NCBI GenBank assembly: GCA_008694505.1 | Contig: VZDJ01007747.1 | Location: 27,044,904-27,108,903, forward strand | Length of the DNA stretch: 64,000 nt | DNA from: Cyanoderma ruficeps | Taxonomy: Eukaryota; Chordata; Aves; Passeriformes; Timaliidae | Direction: 5' to 3' | Part shown: positions 1-11,468 of the stretch, in pieces | Layout: every line of letters starts with the position of its first letter | Numbering within the stretch: position 1 is the stretch's first letter | Position numbers and translations under genes: made by a program | Notes under the pieces: model-generated | Told to the model about the DNA's origin: nothing | Seen by the model: only the letters and a program-made list of their open reading frames with translations | Databases searched by the model: none

Positions 1-761
1 GGATGTACGAGACTAAGTAGATACAGAAATAAAAGTATTCTGTCTTTGAAAGCAGAGTGGGTTCCTTCATGTGCAGTCCAGAAACTCTGCAATTCCTTGT
101 TGCCTCAGAAGTATTTTATACTGTGTTTTATTCATTTACTTTACAGAAAGAGAAATAGTATGCACATTATCATGCACCTAAGGCTGTATCATGGTTCTAT
201 CATTGAGGCATGGTGCACTCCCACTGAATTTTTGTTTTGATTCACAGCTTAAGTGAGATGAGTGTATTCTGTGTTTACTGCATATCATTGTGTAGAGCTT
301 CAAGATCTTTTCTGAAGTGAGAAATGTTACATATAGTAAATATAGATTATAACTTATTCAACATCTTTTATTATTTATATTAAACATACTCTGTTTCCTT
401 AGGAGCAGAAACAAATATTTACGTTAGGTTAAATCTGGTGGTTTTCCTACGCAGCAAATCCAGTTCCAATCCAAATGTTTTGGTGCCAGACCATTTTGCA
501 ATCTGGATTTCATGCATACATTGTTATGTTTTGTGTTCTTTTACTGTTTGACCTGGGTTTTTGTGATACTGAATACTCTCAAAGGATAATACCAAAGAAA
601 ATGGAACATAGAGTAAAAAAAACCCATAGCATTCCTTTCTCGAGTGCTTTTTCAAGTCTCATCACTTAGTGTTCTGGGAATTTAAGGACTGATTTTGCAG
701 AAAAGGAATAAATTTCTTATGGGTGAGGTTTATTCTTTGTACCCAGTCACATAGAAGGCAA

Positions 762-782
762 AAAACAAACAAACAAACAAAA
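762..782. repeat. (AAAC)n microsatellite
   Basis: About five AAAC units in a row within AT-rich DNA. It is a simple-sequence repeat and no function is implied. Confidence 0.85.
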
Positions 783-1311
783 TTGCATGTTTATAACACA
801 ATTTAGTGTATATTGTCATTTGTAAGCACCAAAGAGCATTTCTACCTGCAGATGAGATTTCTACCTGCCTGTTGTGTTGCCAGATGTCTTGGATTACCAA
901 ATTACACTCACATAGTTAATAAAAAATGCAAGGATTGGAGGAGCTCTTCATAACTTCTGTGGGTTTTTGAATTCACAGTTTGGATTTTTTTTTAAACTAC
1001 TGGCTCTTGTAGGACACTAGAAAACAGTTAGGACTTTATCTACAACATTTTATCTTCAATGTAGCTATTAAAAATGTAATTTCTGTCACACCAGACCAAT
1101 ACAGATTTTTCACCCTTTCACCGTTTCACAGCATAATTAATGGGGCTACACTATGACTCATGGTATTAAACTACTGTGAAACACATTTTCAGAAGACATT
1201 TATAGATAGGATATAATGGTTTATTCTATAAGAACTTTTTGTGAGGTTTTTGTTTTATTTACAGATAGGACAGGTATTAATTAGATCATACTGCTTGTAT
1301 CCTCCATATTT

Positions 1312-1351
1312 TTCTCAGTTCCAAACTGTTCTCAGTTCTCAGTTCCAAACT
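1312..1351. repeat. Short tandem duplication, period 24 bp
   Basis: The 16-mer ttctcagttccaaact occurs at 1312-1327 and again at 1336-1351, with part of the same motif between them. This looks like a small local slippage duplication. Confidence 0.75.
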
Positions 1352-2149
1352 AAAACTCTGCAGTTTATTAACTGCCAAAGCTTTCTGCCATTTCAATAGA
1401 AATGCCCTGCTTCAGCAAAGGCCATTAAGAAGTGAAATGGATCACAAACAAGAGCAATGAGTACTTTAAACAGGCATAATAGCCTCATACAGTGAATACT
1501 AAGTTCTAGATAAAATCTGAATCACAATATAGGTAATTCAGAAGCCCCTAGGTACACTGTCAATTATTATTCCAGTTTGGTTATCTGAGATTTGGAAAAA
1601 AAAAATGTTTCCTATAAGAAAAAAAAAGGCATATTGTTCAAATAGATCAATTAGCAAAATGGAAAGGGTAAAAATACAAGCTGCATTTTGACTTTCCATG
1701 CATTACTCAGTATATTGATATAACTATAATTTGCTTCTTATGTATGTAATAGAATTCTAAAATAAAATCCTGGACATGAAATAAGAAATGCAGAAGTACA
1801 AATCCCTTAAGTGAAACTAAACCTGTTCTTGTAAATATTCAACCACTTGGAAATCGTACCCTTAGCTAAGTGAGCTCAGTTTAAGAAAATAAAAGCATGA
1901 GGAGAAGAGAGAGGAAGCAAATAATTCTGCACAAAGAAACATACTAATTTGAGGTCAAACATTAGTCAGATTCTTGTTAATTTTTTTTCCATTTTAAGGG
2001 GAGACACCATTTTTTTAATTTAAGTCATATTTATTATCATAAAAATTAAGGTAATTTCTACATATATCAAGAGAAAACTGTAATTTAAATTATATACATG
2101 CTATTATAAAACAAAGGAACCCCATTCAGCTGTAATAGGGGGGTGTGAG

Positions 2150-3010
2150 TGTACTGGTCTCAGTGACTAATTTTTTTTTAATTCTTCAGTTAAAATTTTT
2201 ACTGCCTCCTTACGCTCAGTTTCTGCACTCAGAGTTTGCCCTTCTTTACTTGGTCACAGATATCTTCCAGATGGAATTTAAACTTCTGCTTTATTTACTG
2301 CTTGACATATTGCTGCTGCCTCTTCCCCCACCTTCTCAGGGGAAATTTCTCCAATCAGAATATCATCCATATATTTTGTTACAGTTTCACATCTTGGGGG
2401 AGTGAGTCTCTCTTCAAAAGTTCAGTAAGTGTGGCATGAACAATAATAGGTGAATATTTATATCTCTGTGGGAGTCTGCTAAAGGCGTATTCCCTCCCAA
2501 ATGAAAGGAAACTTCTCTTTATCCTTCTCCTTCAAGGGAACCATAAAGAACATATTTTTTATATCTAGCACCACCATCAATGGGTGTGCAGCTGCTTTCA
2601 AAGTAGCAGTTTGAAATTTGCAGTGTTTGGTACAGCAGCTGTTAGCATGGCTGTATTAGCACTCAGATACTAATAATCAATTGTTAAATACCACCTCCTG
2701 TCTGCTTTCCCCACTGGCCAGACAGCTGAATTATATGGAGAGTGAATTCTGGAGATTATTGTTGTTTCCAGTCATAGCTTCAGAAATTCCATTTTGTGCC
2801 ACAGCAGAAATCATGATTAATTTTTCAATGAGGGAGTGCATTGGCTACAACCATTAGTACACACATTGTAGACTCTGAGTTTCTACCAAGGCTGGGATCA
2901 ATGTCTGAACCTAAGGACCACACATCAGCATTTGGCAGGTACATCCATCTAAAACACTGAAACCTAAAATATTTTCATGATGATCTTTAATTAAAATGTA
3001 TGGGCTACCA
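2150..3010 (-). pseudogene. Broken endogenous retrovirus pol relic (reverse transcriptase region)
   Basis: Reading the minus strand in several frames shows pieces that match the order of a retroviral reverse transcriptase. The N-terminal part of the palm/fingers region (a WPV motif, then LTIDY) falls at about 2660-2740. A block reading LDIKNMFFMVPL follows at about 2540-2580. A KYMDDILIG catalytic box follows, with YMDD encoded at 2362-2373. Known biology: the two aspartates of YMDD bind the catalytic metal ions in this polymerase family. The reading frame is destroyed by several in-frame stops and at least two frame changes, so it is not functional. No gag, env or intact protease or integrase was recognised next to it. 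The pattern resembles ERVs of the ERVL or related class in birds, but the class assignment is from memory. A CR1 fragment lies a little to the right. The boundaries are where recognisable motifs fade. Confidence 0.8.
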
Positions 3011-3219
3011 TCACCACTCAATAAGCCTCCACTTGCCAACAGAGAGGCCTAATTGCCTCCAGGTATTAATTTTTCTTTTTTTATTTCATGCTCTGTAATT
3101 TCTTCTTAAGGGGAGGGAGGGTTTGTGTCCCTTTTTGGAGACTGATGCCAGAGGAGTTGAAATGTGCTTCTTCCTTTCACTGTTATCTCACTTCTGGAGC
3201 ACCTATTACATTCACAAAG

Positions 3220-3815
3220 CCTCATCCAACCTGACCAAAAACATTTCAAGTGACATGGCATCTGCCACCTCTCTGCAACTAGCTCCCTCACTGTAAAAAA
3301 AAAAGTCTTCCTTATAACTAATCTAAATCTACACTCTTAAACTGTTCTTAGTATCCCCCTTCAAGTAGCGAAACGTTACAAATAACATCTCCCCAGAGCC
3401 TTCTCTTCTCCAGACTCTAAAGGTCCCAACCAGCAACCCCCCTCCCTATCAGGCCCATGTCTTTCTTGTACTAAGAAGTCCAGAGCTGGACTCAGCACTC
3501 CAGGTGGGGTGTCACCAGAACAGAGTAGAGTGGAAGCATCACCTCCCTCACCCTGCTGGCCAGGCTTCTTTTGACGCAGACCAGGATACAGTTGTCTTTC
3601 TGAGCTGCAAGTGCACGTTGTGTGCTCAGGCTCAGCCTTTCACCCATCAGAACCCCCAATTCCTTCTTGGCAGAGCTGCTAGCAATCCCTTCATTCTCCA
3701 GCCAGTGTTAATATCAGGGATTGCCATGAGCCAGGTGAAGGACCTCACACTTGGCTTTGTTGAACCTCATGGGGTTTACATGAGTCCACTTCTTGACCAT
3801 GTGAAGTGCATTACA
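3220..3815 (-). mobile_element. CR1 LINE fragment (3' part)
   Basis: The plus strand reads as the complement of the CR1 3' region. A 'tcatccaacctgacc' segment is followed by a 'cttccttataactaatct' segment, then 'ccttctcttctccag', then 'actccaggtggggt', then a segment ending in 'gaacctcatggggtt'. This order is characteristic of avian CR1, so the element lies on the minus strand. It covers part of the 3' untranslated region and the end of ORF2. The terminal 8-bp repeats are not seen, and the 115 bp to the left (3106-3219) is not recognisable. A 118-residue open frame on the plus strand (3504-3860) is the antisense of this repeat and not a gene. Divergence is substantial, with many substitutions and indels. 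Confidence 0.9.
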
Positions 3816-4764
3816 TTTTCCCCAGGGAGTTCTTGCACTCCCAAGGGAAAGATTATTTGAAATTCTTCATGTGGTAACAGAGTGAATTCTACATTAGCTG
3901 TTATTTGCACAAGTACAAATTTTATCTCTAACAAAAAAAAAAATTCAGAAAGTGAAGCATAGTGATAATGTCTTTACAAATTAGACTTCAAACAGTGAAT
4001 TTTAATAAATAAACATTTTCTTCTAGTATCATCATCTCTATATTTTTCTTTCCTACAAATACACAAAGAGTAATTCTTGAAAGAAGTAGATGATATGTTG
4101 ACTAGGATTGAGTGACTCCTTTCTTTCCCTTTTATGATCCTCAAATATTTTTCAGCCTAGTCACTGTAAGGTCTCAGGAATAATTGCTTTAAAGAAGTCA
4201 GTATTTCCTATTTCCTATATTGTAAGGTTTTCCAAAGCTACCAGGACTCAGAAATATGCTTTCTGTATGTGTAACACAAAAAACTAGATGAAGTTCAAAC
4301 CTGGATCTAAAGGCTTTCAGAGCTGCTAATGTTGTAAAAGGAATTTATCAGCACAGACAGTTTCCATTACAGGGATAAAATGCATAATAATTTTAACAGA
4401 GATCAAGATTTTCTTAGCATTATGTATATTATTAAAGGAGTTAGTTTTAAGCTGATTTGAATTATTTTTTGAGAACATGCATTTAGGAAAAATTGAGGTC
4501 TCTGTCAAGAAAGCAGAACTGTGAAACAAGAACTTAAGTTCAACTGGTTGAAAGAAATTCTTCTGTTATAAAAAAATTATTTGAATATGTCTTGTATCTT
4601 ATTATCCCTTCTTTAGACTATGTCATGTTGTGAAATATAAGTATACACGTATAAAATTTACATGTTATTAGTGAAATGCTAATGCTTTTTGCATTCAGAT
4701 GCTATGGCAATGACCACAGCCTAAATATGTTCAGAGAATGAATGAGATCTGCTGTCAAAGATAC
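3816..4764. other. AT-rich non-coding DNA
   Basis: I see no gene or recognised repeat. A 67-codon minus-strand open frame at 4326-4529 has no family resemblance and lies in AT-rich sequence. Confidence 0.55.
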
Positions 4765-5005
4765 TAAAGGTCATCCTGTCCAATCCACCACTCAAAGAGA
4801 GAACTAGTTTAGGTCAGGCTGTCTATCACCCCAATACTATAGTTTCCACAGCATTGCTGGGCAGCCTGTGTTTAACAATTCTAATTGTGGTAGGTATTTT
4901 TTGTCTAAGGTCTAATCAGAAACTCTGTTAGAACTGAGGTTTTTGCCTCTCATCCTTTTGATGGATACCTCTCAGTCTCTTTCCACTTTCAACAGGAAGG
5001 ATCTT
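4765..5005 (-). mobile_element. Diverged CR1 LINE fragment
   Basis: The plus strand contains 'aggtcatcctgtccaatcc', then a 'gggcagcctgtg' segment, then 'gcctctcatccttttgatgg', then 'acctctcagtct'. This is the order found in the complement of CR1 3' ends of the older subfamilies. The copy is strongly diverged and lacks a clear terminal repeat, so it is probably old. Confidence 0.75.
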
Positions 5006-6064
5006 TAATGTAGCATTTTAAAGAAAGTAATAAATAACATTCTTTTTGATAATGATGTAAATTGGACTGTTGAAAGATTAAGAAAACAAAATATTTTGTT
5101 GATGAAGAGATTAATATGTCATCACACTGTCTTTTCTTTCTTCTAAGCTGAAGTCAGATATTAACCAGAAGTGTGTGGGTGGAGTGCTTGCAGGGCATTA
5201 TCTCCCTAGGGTGAGAAGATGTTGTCTGCATCTATCATTACGTGCATGGTCAGTATCAGTATAGAAAATGTAAAGGTCACACAGTGAGACCCTCCATAAC
5301 AGGAATTCTACCCAATCCTACCCAAGCACTGGTAGGATATACAGAATGACAGCCAATGGTATGCGCCTGCAAGGGAAGAGCCCGCCATGGAGAAGTGTAA
5401 TCCTTTGTTGCAGAGAAAATAAATATTTCTTATTTGTTAAAGATTGCTCCACTACTCTCCCATTTTAAGTACATACATTTATAAATTATGTATTTTCCAT
5501 TTTAAAGGTAGATGTGTTTAATAAAGTATACTTTAAATATACATGAACCAAGAAAGAAATAACATTCATTGCCCACTTAGCATCATCTGGCATATGTAAA
5601 CTCAAATGCCTTGTCAAACTAATTTCTCAGACAAAATGTGCTGAGCCTACCAAAGGGGGGGAAAAAAATAAAAAGGCATTATAACGATTTTTGGTTACTT
5701 GTAAGAGGAGCAGTGGGGGATCTTTTTCTGCATATACAATTTGTCATTCAATCTCTCTGCTACAATCTGTCTCTAACCGATGAGCATTTCTCTCCTAACT
5801 TATCACACCAGTATTGGCCTCTCTTTCATATATAACCATTTTCTATGAACCATTTTCTATGGCGGTTCAAAGTCCTCAGTCCTACGCAAGTTCTTAATAG
5901 AAAGAAATTTTAAAGACAAATGGATTGTAGTGATATAGTACAGACAGGTTATAACTTGGTCAAAGGCAAATTATAACTTGATGGTAGACTGAAATGTCTG
6001 AGGAAAGCTAAAGAAAAAAGGTCAAAAAACCCTGCAAATAGAAAGCATATGCACCTGCTGCAAG
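5006..6064. other. AT-rich non-coding DNA, unclassified
   Basis: No gene recognised. The stretch at about 5155-5430 is less AT-rich and ends near an AATAAA. It could be an old retroelement or exon remnant, but nothing supports a specific call. At 5834-5861 a 14-bp unit (aaccattttctatg) is duplicated in tandem. Confidence 0.5.
5834..5861. repeat. 14-bp tandem duplication
   Basis: The unit aaccattttctatg occurs twice head to tail. It is a minor slippage duplication. Confidence 0.8.
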
Positions 6065-6069
6065 GAAGT

Positions 6070-6350
6070 GGTAGCGAGGTGGGGTCAGTCTCTTCTCTCA
6101 TGTAACAAGTAATAGGATGAGAGCAAACGGCCTCAAATTGCCCCAAGGTAGGTTTAGAATATATATTAGGGAAAATGTCTTCCCTGAGAAGGTTGTCAAC
6201 ACTGGAAGAATTTCCCAGGGAAGTAAGTGGTTGAGTCACAAACCCTAGACGTGTTTAAAAGACATGTTGAGATACATGGCTTAGCAGTAAACTTTGAAGT
6301 CCTGGGGCACAGGTTGGACCTGATTATCCTGACCTAAATGATTGTATGTT
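6070..6350 (+). mobile_element. CR1 LINE 3' fragment
   Basis: The plus strand follows the sense CR1 3' end: 'gaggtggggtcagtctcttc', a 'gagcaaacggcctcaa' segment, a 'gaaggttgtcaacactgg' segment, 'cccagggaagtaagtgg', and finally 'ggttggacctgattatcc' and 'ctaaatgattgtatg'. The last piece is a decayed form of the terminal ATTCTATG-type repeat. The element is 5'-truncated, as most CR1 copies are. A 96-codon minus-strand open frame over this stretch is antisense to the repeat. Confidence 0.88.
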
Positions 6351-6444
6351 TCCTATAAGGGATTGATTGACTTTAATATAGATATTTAAAATTAATGAAA
6401 TTTCATATTTGAGTCTATAGTCCTATACATCTGCTCCTGTGGTA

Positions 6445-6960
6445 GGTTATGTGCGATCTCCGAGCAGCAGCGGCTGCGTGTCCCTTCTGTGGGCCGAGCA
6501 CAGGCTGCCGTGGATGCGGGCGGCGACGGCGGCGGCTCCGTGGGGACACAGCGGAGCCCTGCGGGGCCGGGGGGTCCGGCTGCCTCGGGGAGGCGGCGGA
6601 GGGGGACAGGACAGGGGCGGACAGGGAAGGCAGCCGGGGGAGGAGCAGGACCGCAGTGAGAAAAAGGCCAGGGGAGAAGGAGGGAACCGAGCTGAGCCTC
6701 CGGGCGAGACCCCGCTCCCTGCAAGAGACCCAAATAAAACGACGCTGGGTTGTGGCGGTGCAGTTCACTCGGTTTATGTGCTAAAGCCGCTCCCACAGCC
6801 CGATTTCCTGGGCATGTTTGTCCCAGGCACAGGGGATCTGTCCCGTCGCTTTCTGTGCCCTACCCGGCTGCGGGCAAAACCTCCCTGGGGACAGGGCTCC
6901 AGCACGGGGACAGCCCCTGGAGACATTCCTCACCTCGTGTGGAACACGTGTTGGGGCACA
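6445..6960. promoter_or_regulatory. Isolated GC- and CpG-rich block (CpG-island-like)
   Basis: This roughly 500-bp block is strongly GC-rich and dense in CpG, for example around 6470-6620 with repeated cgg/gcg, in sharp contrast to its AT-rich surroundings. At the right edge are a perfect palindromic E-box (aacacgtgtt, 6943-6952) and an inverted CCAAT box in near-ideal NF-Y context (tgattggtca, 6971-6980). If these serve a promoter, their position favours transcription towards lower coordinates, on the minus strand. Open frames cross the block on both strands (plus 6439-7017; minus 6392-6796). They are biased to Gly, Arg, Pro and Ala, as expected from GC-rich DNA, and none resembles a known protein. 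An AATAAA lies at about 6733. Alternatives are a GC-rich LTR, a processed-transcript insertion, or the first exon of an unrecognised gene. I am sure of the composition and unsure of the role. Confidence 0.55.
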
Positions 6961-7375
6961 AAGAAAAATGTGATTGGTCACTCTCACTGTGTTAGAAAAA
7001 TTACAACATCTAGATAAAAAAAGAAAAATAATAGTCAGTATTTCAAAGTGTTTTAATATGTTATGCTGTAACTTTTGTTCACAGGAATGGGCTGATATAG
7101 GAAATGCAGGTTGTTTTCTTCTCCATATGTAGTGCTGAAGGAGCCTAGGTCTTCTAAATTGAGAGTAAACATAGCAAGCATTCTTTGGTCTCTATAACAG
7201 AAGGAAACTGCAGGTTACTTTCCACGGCATCAAAACAAGTCAGTCAAACAAGTCAGTGGCAATACCTGGAAAACCTGCAAGTTTTGTTGTTTTTTAGTCT
7301 GTTTGTTGAAAGAAAGATTTGCATTTTACGTCTAAAAGCAGCAAGAAGCCTGGTAGTAGCTGTTTGTTTGGGAGG
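6961..7375. other. Non-coding DNA next to the CpG-rich block
   Basis: Apart from the CCAAT box at 6971-6980, nothing is recognised. The base composition returns abruptly to AT-rich. Confidence 0.5.
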
Positions 7376-7377
7376 CA

Positions 7378-7434
7378 TTTTTTTTTTCTTCTTCTTTTTT
7401 TTTCTTTTTTTTTTTATTNTTCTTTTTTTTTTTC
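7378..7434. repeat. T-rich low-complexity tract with one N
   Basis: A long run of T with a few C and A, interrupted by a single N at 7419. It is a low-complexity tract whose length is probably uncertain in the assembly. Confidence 0.9.
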
Positions 7435-8251
7435 CCTGAATTGATCCCTCTTTAAAAAGAGACCTTTCAATAATAAATTTACTGCAGACGACTTTCTTTC
7501 AGACACAACCGATTTCACAGATGATCATAAAATGTCCATGAGAGACTGCAGTAATAGAAAATAGAACTGACAGAACACTATTGCTATAGTTCTTCATAAA
7601 TAAGAGTACATGATTAAAATGCTGTGGGGGAAACAGCTACCATTACATTCAACTAGCAGGGTGTTACCAGAACTCATCTGTATCCTTAATTTCTCACATG
7701 CATGTTCTGTTTTTATTTCTTCTAACAATCTTGGATTTTTTCACTTCAGCTTCTAGGTGTGCCCTGTTTTTTCCTAAATGAAAGGATTCACTGTTCATAT
7801 TTTTTAAAATCATATAATGATGGTTTGAAAGGAAATTAAGTGATTTGTAAAGATTTGAAAGAAAAAACATTTCTGTTATTTTGTTACAGTACATATTGAC
7901 TGCATTTATATGATTTTTTTTTTTGGTGCTTTACACTGTCTAATAGTAGAAGATATTGGAAGTAAATTATTTTATGTGATGCTTGCTAAAATATTTTCTT
8001 AATATATAGATTCAACAACATAAAAAATAGGAATTAAAAAATAAACTACTTTTACATTATTGAGATACATGAAAGAGGCAATTTCTTGCATTTTCGTATT
8101 TTTTTTAATCTATTATAACAACTTATTTATTGAGTGTACTGAAACTTCATGGTGGAAAAGTTATTCTGAACATTCAGTCAAGCAAATGACAGATGAAACA
8201 AAATATTTAATATGCTTATGCTCCTGTCAAGCTTAATTATTCGTTAATTTG

Positions 8252-8274
8252 AACTACTATATTCAATAGTAGTT
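8252..8274. repeat. Small perfect inverted repeat
   Basis: Arms aactactat and atagtagtt are exact reverse complements separated by 5 nt. It lies in very AT-rich DNA, so chance is a reasonable explanation. Confidence 0.8.
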
Positions 8275-8655
8275 ATAAAATAACTGTATTTTATATATAA
8301 TATACAATATTATATTTTTCATAAATATTCAATAGATATAGATATATTGTATCCTAGATATGCAATATCTATGATATTCCTTTTGCAAAGTAGTTATAAA
8401 TGTGAAGAAAGAAGATAAAACATCTGAAAATTTTGTTGCAAGTGTGCCATTTCCTATTAATCCTTGGTGAATTTTAATACAAGTTTTTATATGACAAAAT
8501 TAGAAATACTTAGGGGCTTAGAAAAAAAACAACTCAAGACGCCTTTAGTAGGAAAAATGATTGCTTAATCTTTATCTTTTTAATCAGCAGAAACAAAGGA
8601 AATGGGAAAAGATGTATTGGAGTAAGACAGGACAAAAATTATCACAGTGGGTGAT

Positions 8656-8745
8656 TTTTTTTTTGGTTTTTTGGGGACGATTTTTTGGGTTTGAGGGTTT
8701 TTTCTTTTTTTGTTTGGTTGGGTTTTATTTGTTTGTTTGTTTTTG
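8656..8745. repeat. T/G-rich low-complexity tract
   Basis: Runs of T alternate with short G runs on the plus strand, ending in (GTTT)n. Similar strand-asymmetric tracts occur at 37725-37862 and 40150-40215. Confidence 0.8.
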
Positions 8746-11356
8746 AAAGATAGATATCCAGTTTACTTTTTGGATGATATTTATGACTAGATTTTTTTTT
8801 CTGATTGAAATATCCATTTTCATTCCACATTTTCAATGTGTATGACAACCTAGACTCTAAAGACACCTGCTTTTATTTTCATTGAGAACAGCTGCAGCTT
8901 AATTATTAACTTCAGTGGGAAATGGATCCTTCTTAAGAGCAAGTGAAGGAACAAATTATTATTGATGATTCAGTGCCATTGTGGATTATTGTTTGGTTTT
9001 TAAATGACAATAATTCATTTCACAATAAAGAAATTGTAATGGGTTTGTGTTTTATCTTTTATGTTTCTCTTTTGTCTAACATTGAACCTCTGGAAACAAA
9101 ACCATCATAAAATAAAAAACTAGGTCATGAGAAAAAAAAATAAAAGAAAGAAAACCATTCAAACTCAAATATGTCCTGAAATAAGTATCAAAATGCTTAG
9201 TCTTTTTCTGAAGATTATATCAATATTGTGGGTAAATTGCACTGTCAGCTTGTGGGAAGCCTGGTCTGTTAGTCTTGGAAACAGGCAGCTGGTAGCTCTC
9301 CAAGTTTGAAGGCAATAGATCTATTATAGGATGGAATTGTAGAAACCCAGGCTTGATACGTCTCAGTGTGACATTCCCTGTATTTACTGTTGATTCCTTT
9401 GTACTCAACATGAATTTCCAAATGCATAGAGTGAATGTTCAAGCTAATTTTGACCGAAGTCTTGATAGTGTTTCACAAAGACATAGCCAGATGTTCCTTC
9501 CTTCTGCTTATTTATCTGCTCCAAGTGCTTCCAGAGTGGTAGAGGGAATTCTTTCATTTTCTCCAGTTATTAACTACCTTTATTCAGGTACTGAAAGGAT
9601 AGACTTCACCTGTGCAAGACAAACTACACAATTAGTGTCTTAGTCCCCTTATTTTGACAGACTTTCATTTCAGGGTTATGTCCTTATGATTCATATGTTG
9701 TCCTTACATCTTTCTAGTAGATACCTAAAAAGAAGTAGATACACCTTAGCAATTTTTAACCATTGTAATATCTCATAACCACATGCATAAATATAAGTAC
9801 TAAAACCATTACATACAGTGCCTTCTTTCCAGAGGGGTCCAGGTAATTTTGTATAATGTATTTTGTTTTGTTTAATTGGATTATTTTAGTGTACATATTT
9901 TAAGGTACCATAAAAATGTATTGGAAAGTAGCCTTTCTGTATGTATTCTTGTAGATCAAGTAGGAAAACTGCTGCATTTTATTTTTGAAGCTTTAGAATA
10001 CTGTTTAGTCATAACAAGACTTATCTTATACAAAAAATGCAGGTAAAAAGTCAGGGGATGGGTGAAGAAAAAGAGAAAACATATTCCATATATATTTAAA
10101 AGAAATTACAAACTAATTGAAAAACAATGCATGTTCTAAAGTGAAAGTACTAATTAATACTGATAATCATGAAATTGAATCTTTCTGTAAGAATTAGGAA
10201 GTCTTTTATTTCTTTACTCAACATTTTTCATCATATAAATCAAATATATAATTATATTTTTAAAGTAATATATAAGTATACCTGTAAAAATAACAGTAAA
10301 AAGTCATTTCAAGTCAATAGATTAGATATATAAGCTTTATTTTAAGAACTTTTTTTTCCACTTTAACAAGGTATGAGCTTATTAGATATTAAAAGAGGGA
10401 AAAGGCCTTCTGAAAAATGCATAAAAGCTAAATAACCAAATAATTTATAAAATACAGAGGGGAAATATGTCTTTCCCTGGTGATAAATCGGTACACAAGC
10501 TTTTAAAGGAATCTTTGATCTGATCAAAAGAGGTGGGTGTTTCTTATATTTCTGTCGAAATTCTCAAATGACAGGAAGGGCAATTAGGGAAGCTGGATGA
10601 TTTATTGCTTCAGGGGTGTAATAGACAAAATTGTTCTAACAAAATTAAAAGCATGAAACTGAACTAAAATGCCTAGTTACTTGAGGCAGCTAGAACGAAT
10701 ATTTTCCCATTTTGAACTGCATTAAATGGCTGATGAGAAATTAATAACAATGTATACTACAACTTTCTGTCTTCTTCTTTAGTTCACAAAATTATTGTGA
10801 TTTTTCTGACTAAATATATGCTTTTTGCAGAAAGGTTCGTATAGGACAGGTTCATATATATTAACATTTATTAGCAGAATGTGTAGTTGATGGCATACCG
10901 GAACTATAATTATGAAGGCTACCTTGGAGTAACTAAAGGAGAGAGAACAAGAGAGAGAGGGAGACAGAAAGGAGTTAAGGGGGAAAATGCCCACAGGAAA
11001 TGGTAAAAGAAGTTGTAAGAAAGAGGATACACGGATACACATCCTGCCCTGTGGGGTTTCCCCAAATTCAGAAGGTGCCACTGACAATGATGATTTTCAG
11101 CATGCTTTTTTTCTTAGTATTACCCTTTCAGTGAGATCTGCTCAAACTCTCCATTGGTTCCTTTTTCCGATGGCATTATAACTTCTTGGAAAACAAATGT
11201 TTTATATTTATTGGCTATTAAGTCCCTATTGGCACGTATTATCAGGTATTTATAATGAACTTCAGTGACTACTGTTCACTTTCTTTGCGCACTATGCGTG
11301 GCTTTCTGGAGCAAAAAGTAGAATCTGCAAAACAAAAATGAAAGGGTTAGCGACAG

Positions 11357-11468
11357 CATATAGAATCATATAATAGTTTGAGTTGAAAGGGACATTTAAG
11401 AACATTGAGTTCCAAGCCCCCTGCATTGGGCAGGGACACCTCCCACTGGACTAGGTTACTCTATATGG
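11357..11468 (-). mobile_element. CR1 LINE 3' terminal fragment
   Basis: The plus strand starts with 'tagaatcatataatag', the complement of the CR1 terminal repeat. It continues with 'tttgagttgaaagggac' and 'gttccaagccccctgc', then a 'gggcagggacacctcccac' segment. Only about 110 bp of the 3' end is present, so this is a heavily 5'-truncated copy. Confidence 0.88.

Larger units (their letters stand above)
1..2140. other. AT-rich non-coding DNA
   Basis: No convincing gene or recognised repeat. Short open frames here have no family resemblance. Small local structures are an (AAAC)n run at 762-782 and a 24-bp-period duplication at 1312-1351, in which a 16-mer starting ttctcagttcc occurs twice. 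The rest is ordinary AT-rich sequence with poly-A and poly-T runs. Confidence 0.6.
7435..11355. other. AT-rich non-coding DNA
   Basis: No gene or dated retroelement recognised over about 3.9 kb. It contains a 9-bp-arm hairpin at 8252-8274, a T/G-rich tract at 8656-8745, and many AT-rich runs. Open frames at 9353-9643 (plus) and 10779-11087 (minus) show no domain or family resemblance and no splice context I could support. Confidence 0.55.

Noticed and set aside
3504..3860. 118-codon plus-strand open frame
   Set aside because: It is antisense to a CR1 LINE fragment.
4288..4300. Word resembling a tRNA B-box (gttcaaacc)
   Set aside because: No A-box at the right distance and no cloverleaf could be drawn. 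No tRNA gene was found in the window.
5400..5430. AATAAA as the end of a transcript
   Set aside because: AATAAA is frequent by chance in AT-rich DNA, and no gene lies upstream.
6392..7017. Open frames of 111-192 codons on both strands as a coding gene
   Set aside because: They coincide with a GC-rich block where stops are rare by composition. Translations are Gly/Arg/Pro-biased and resemble no family, so the block itself was reported instead.
9353..9643. 96-codon plus-strand open frame
   Set aside because: No recognised domain, no supporting splice sites, and length within the chance range for a 64-kb window.
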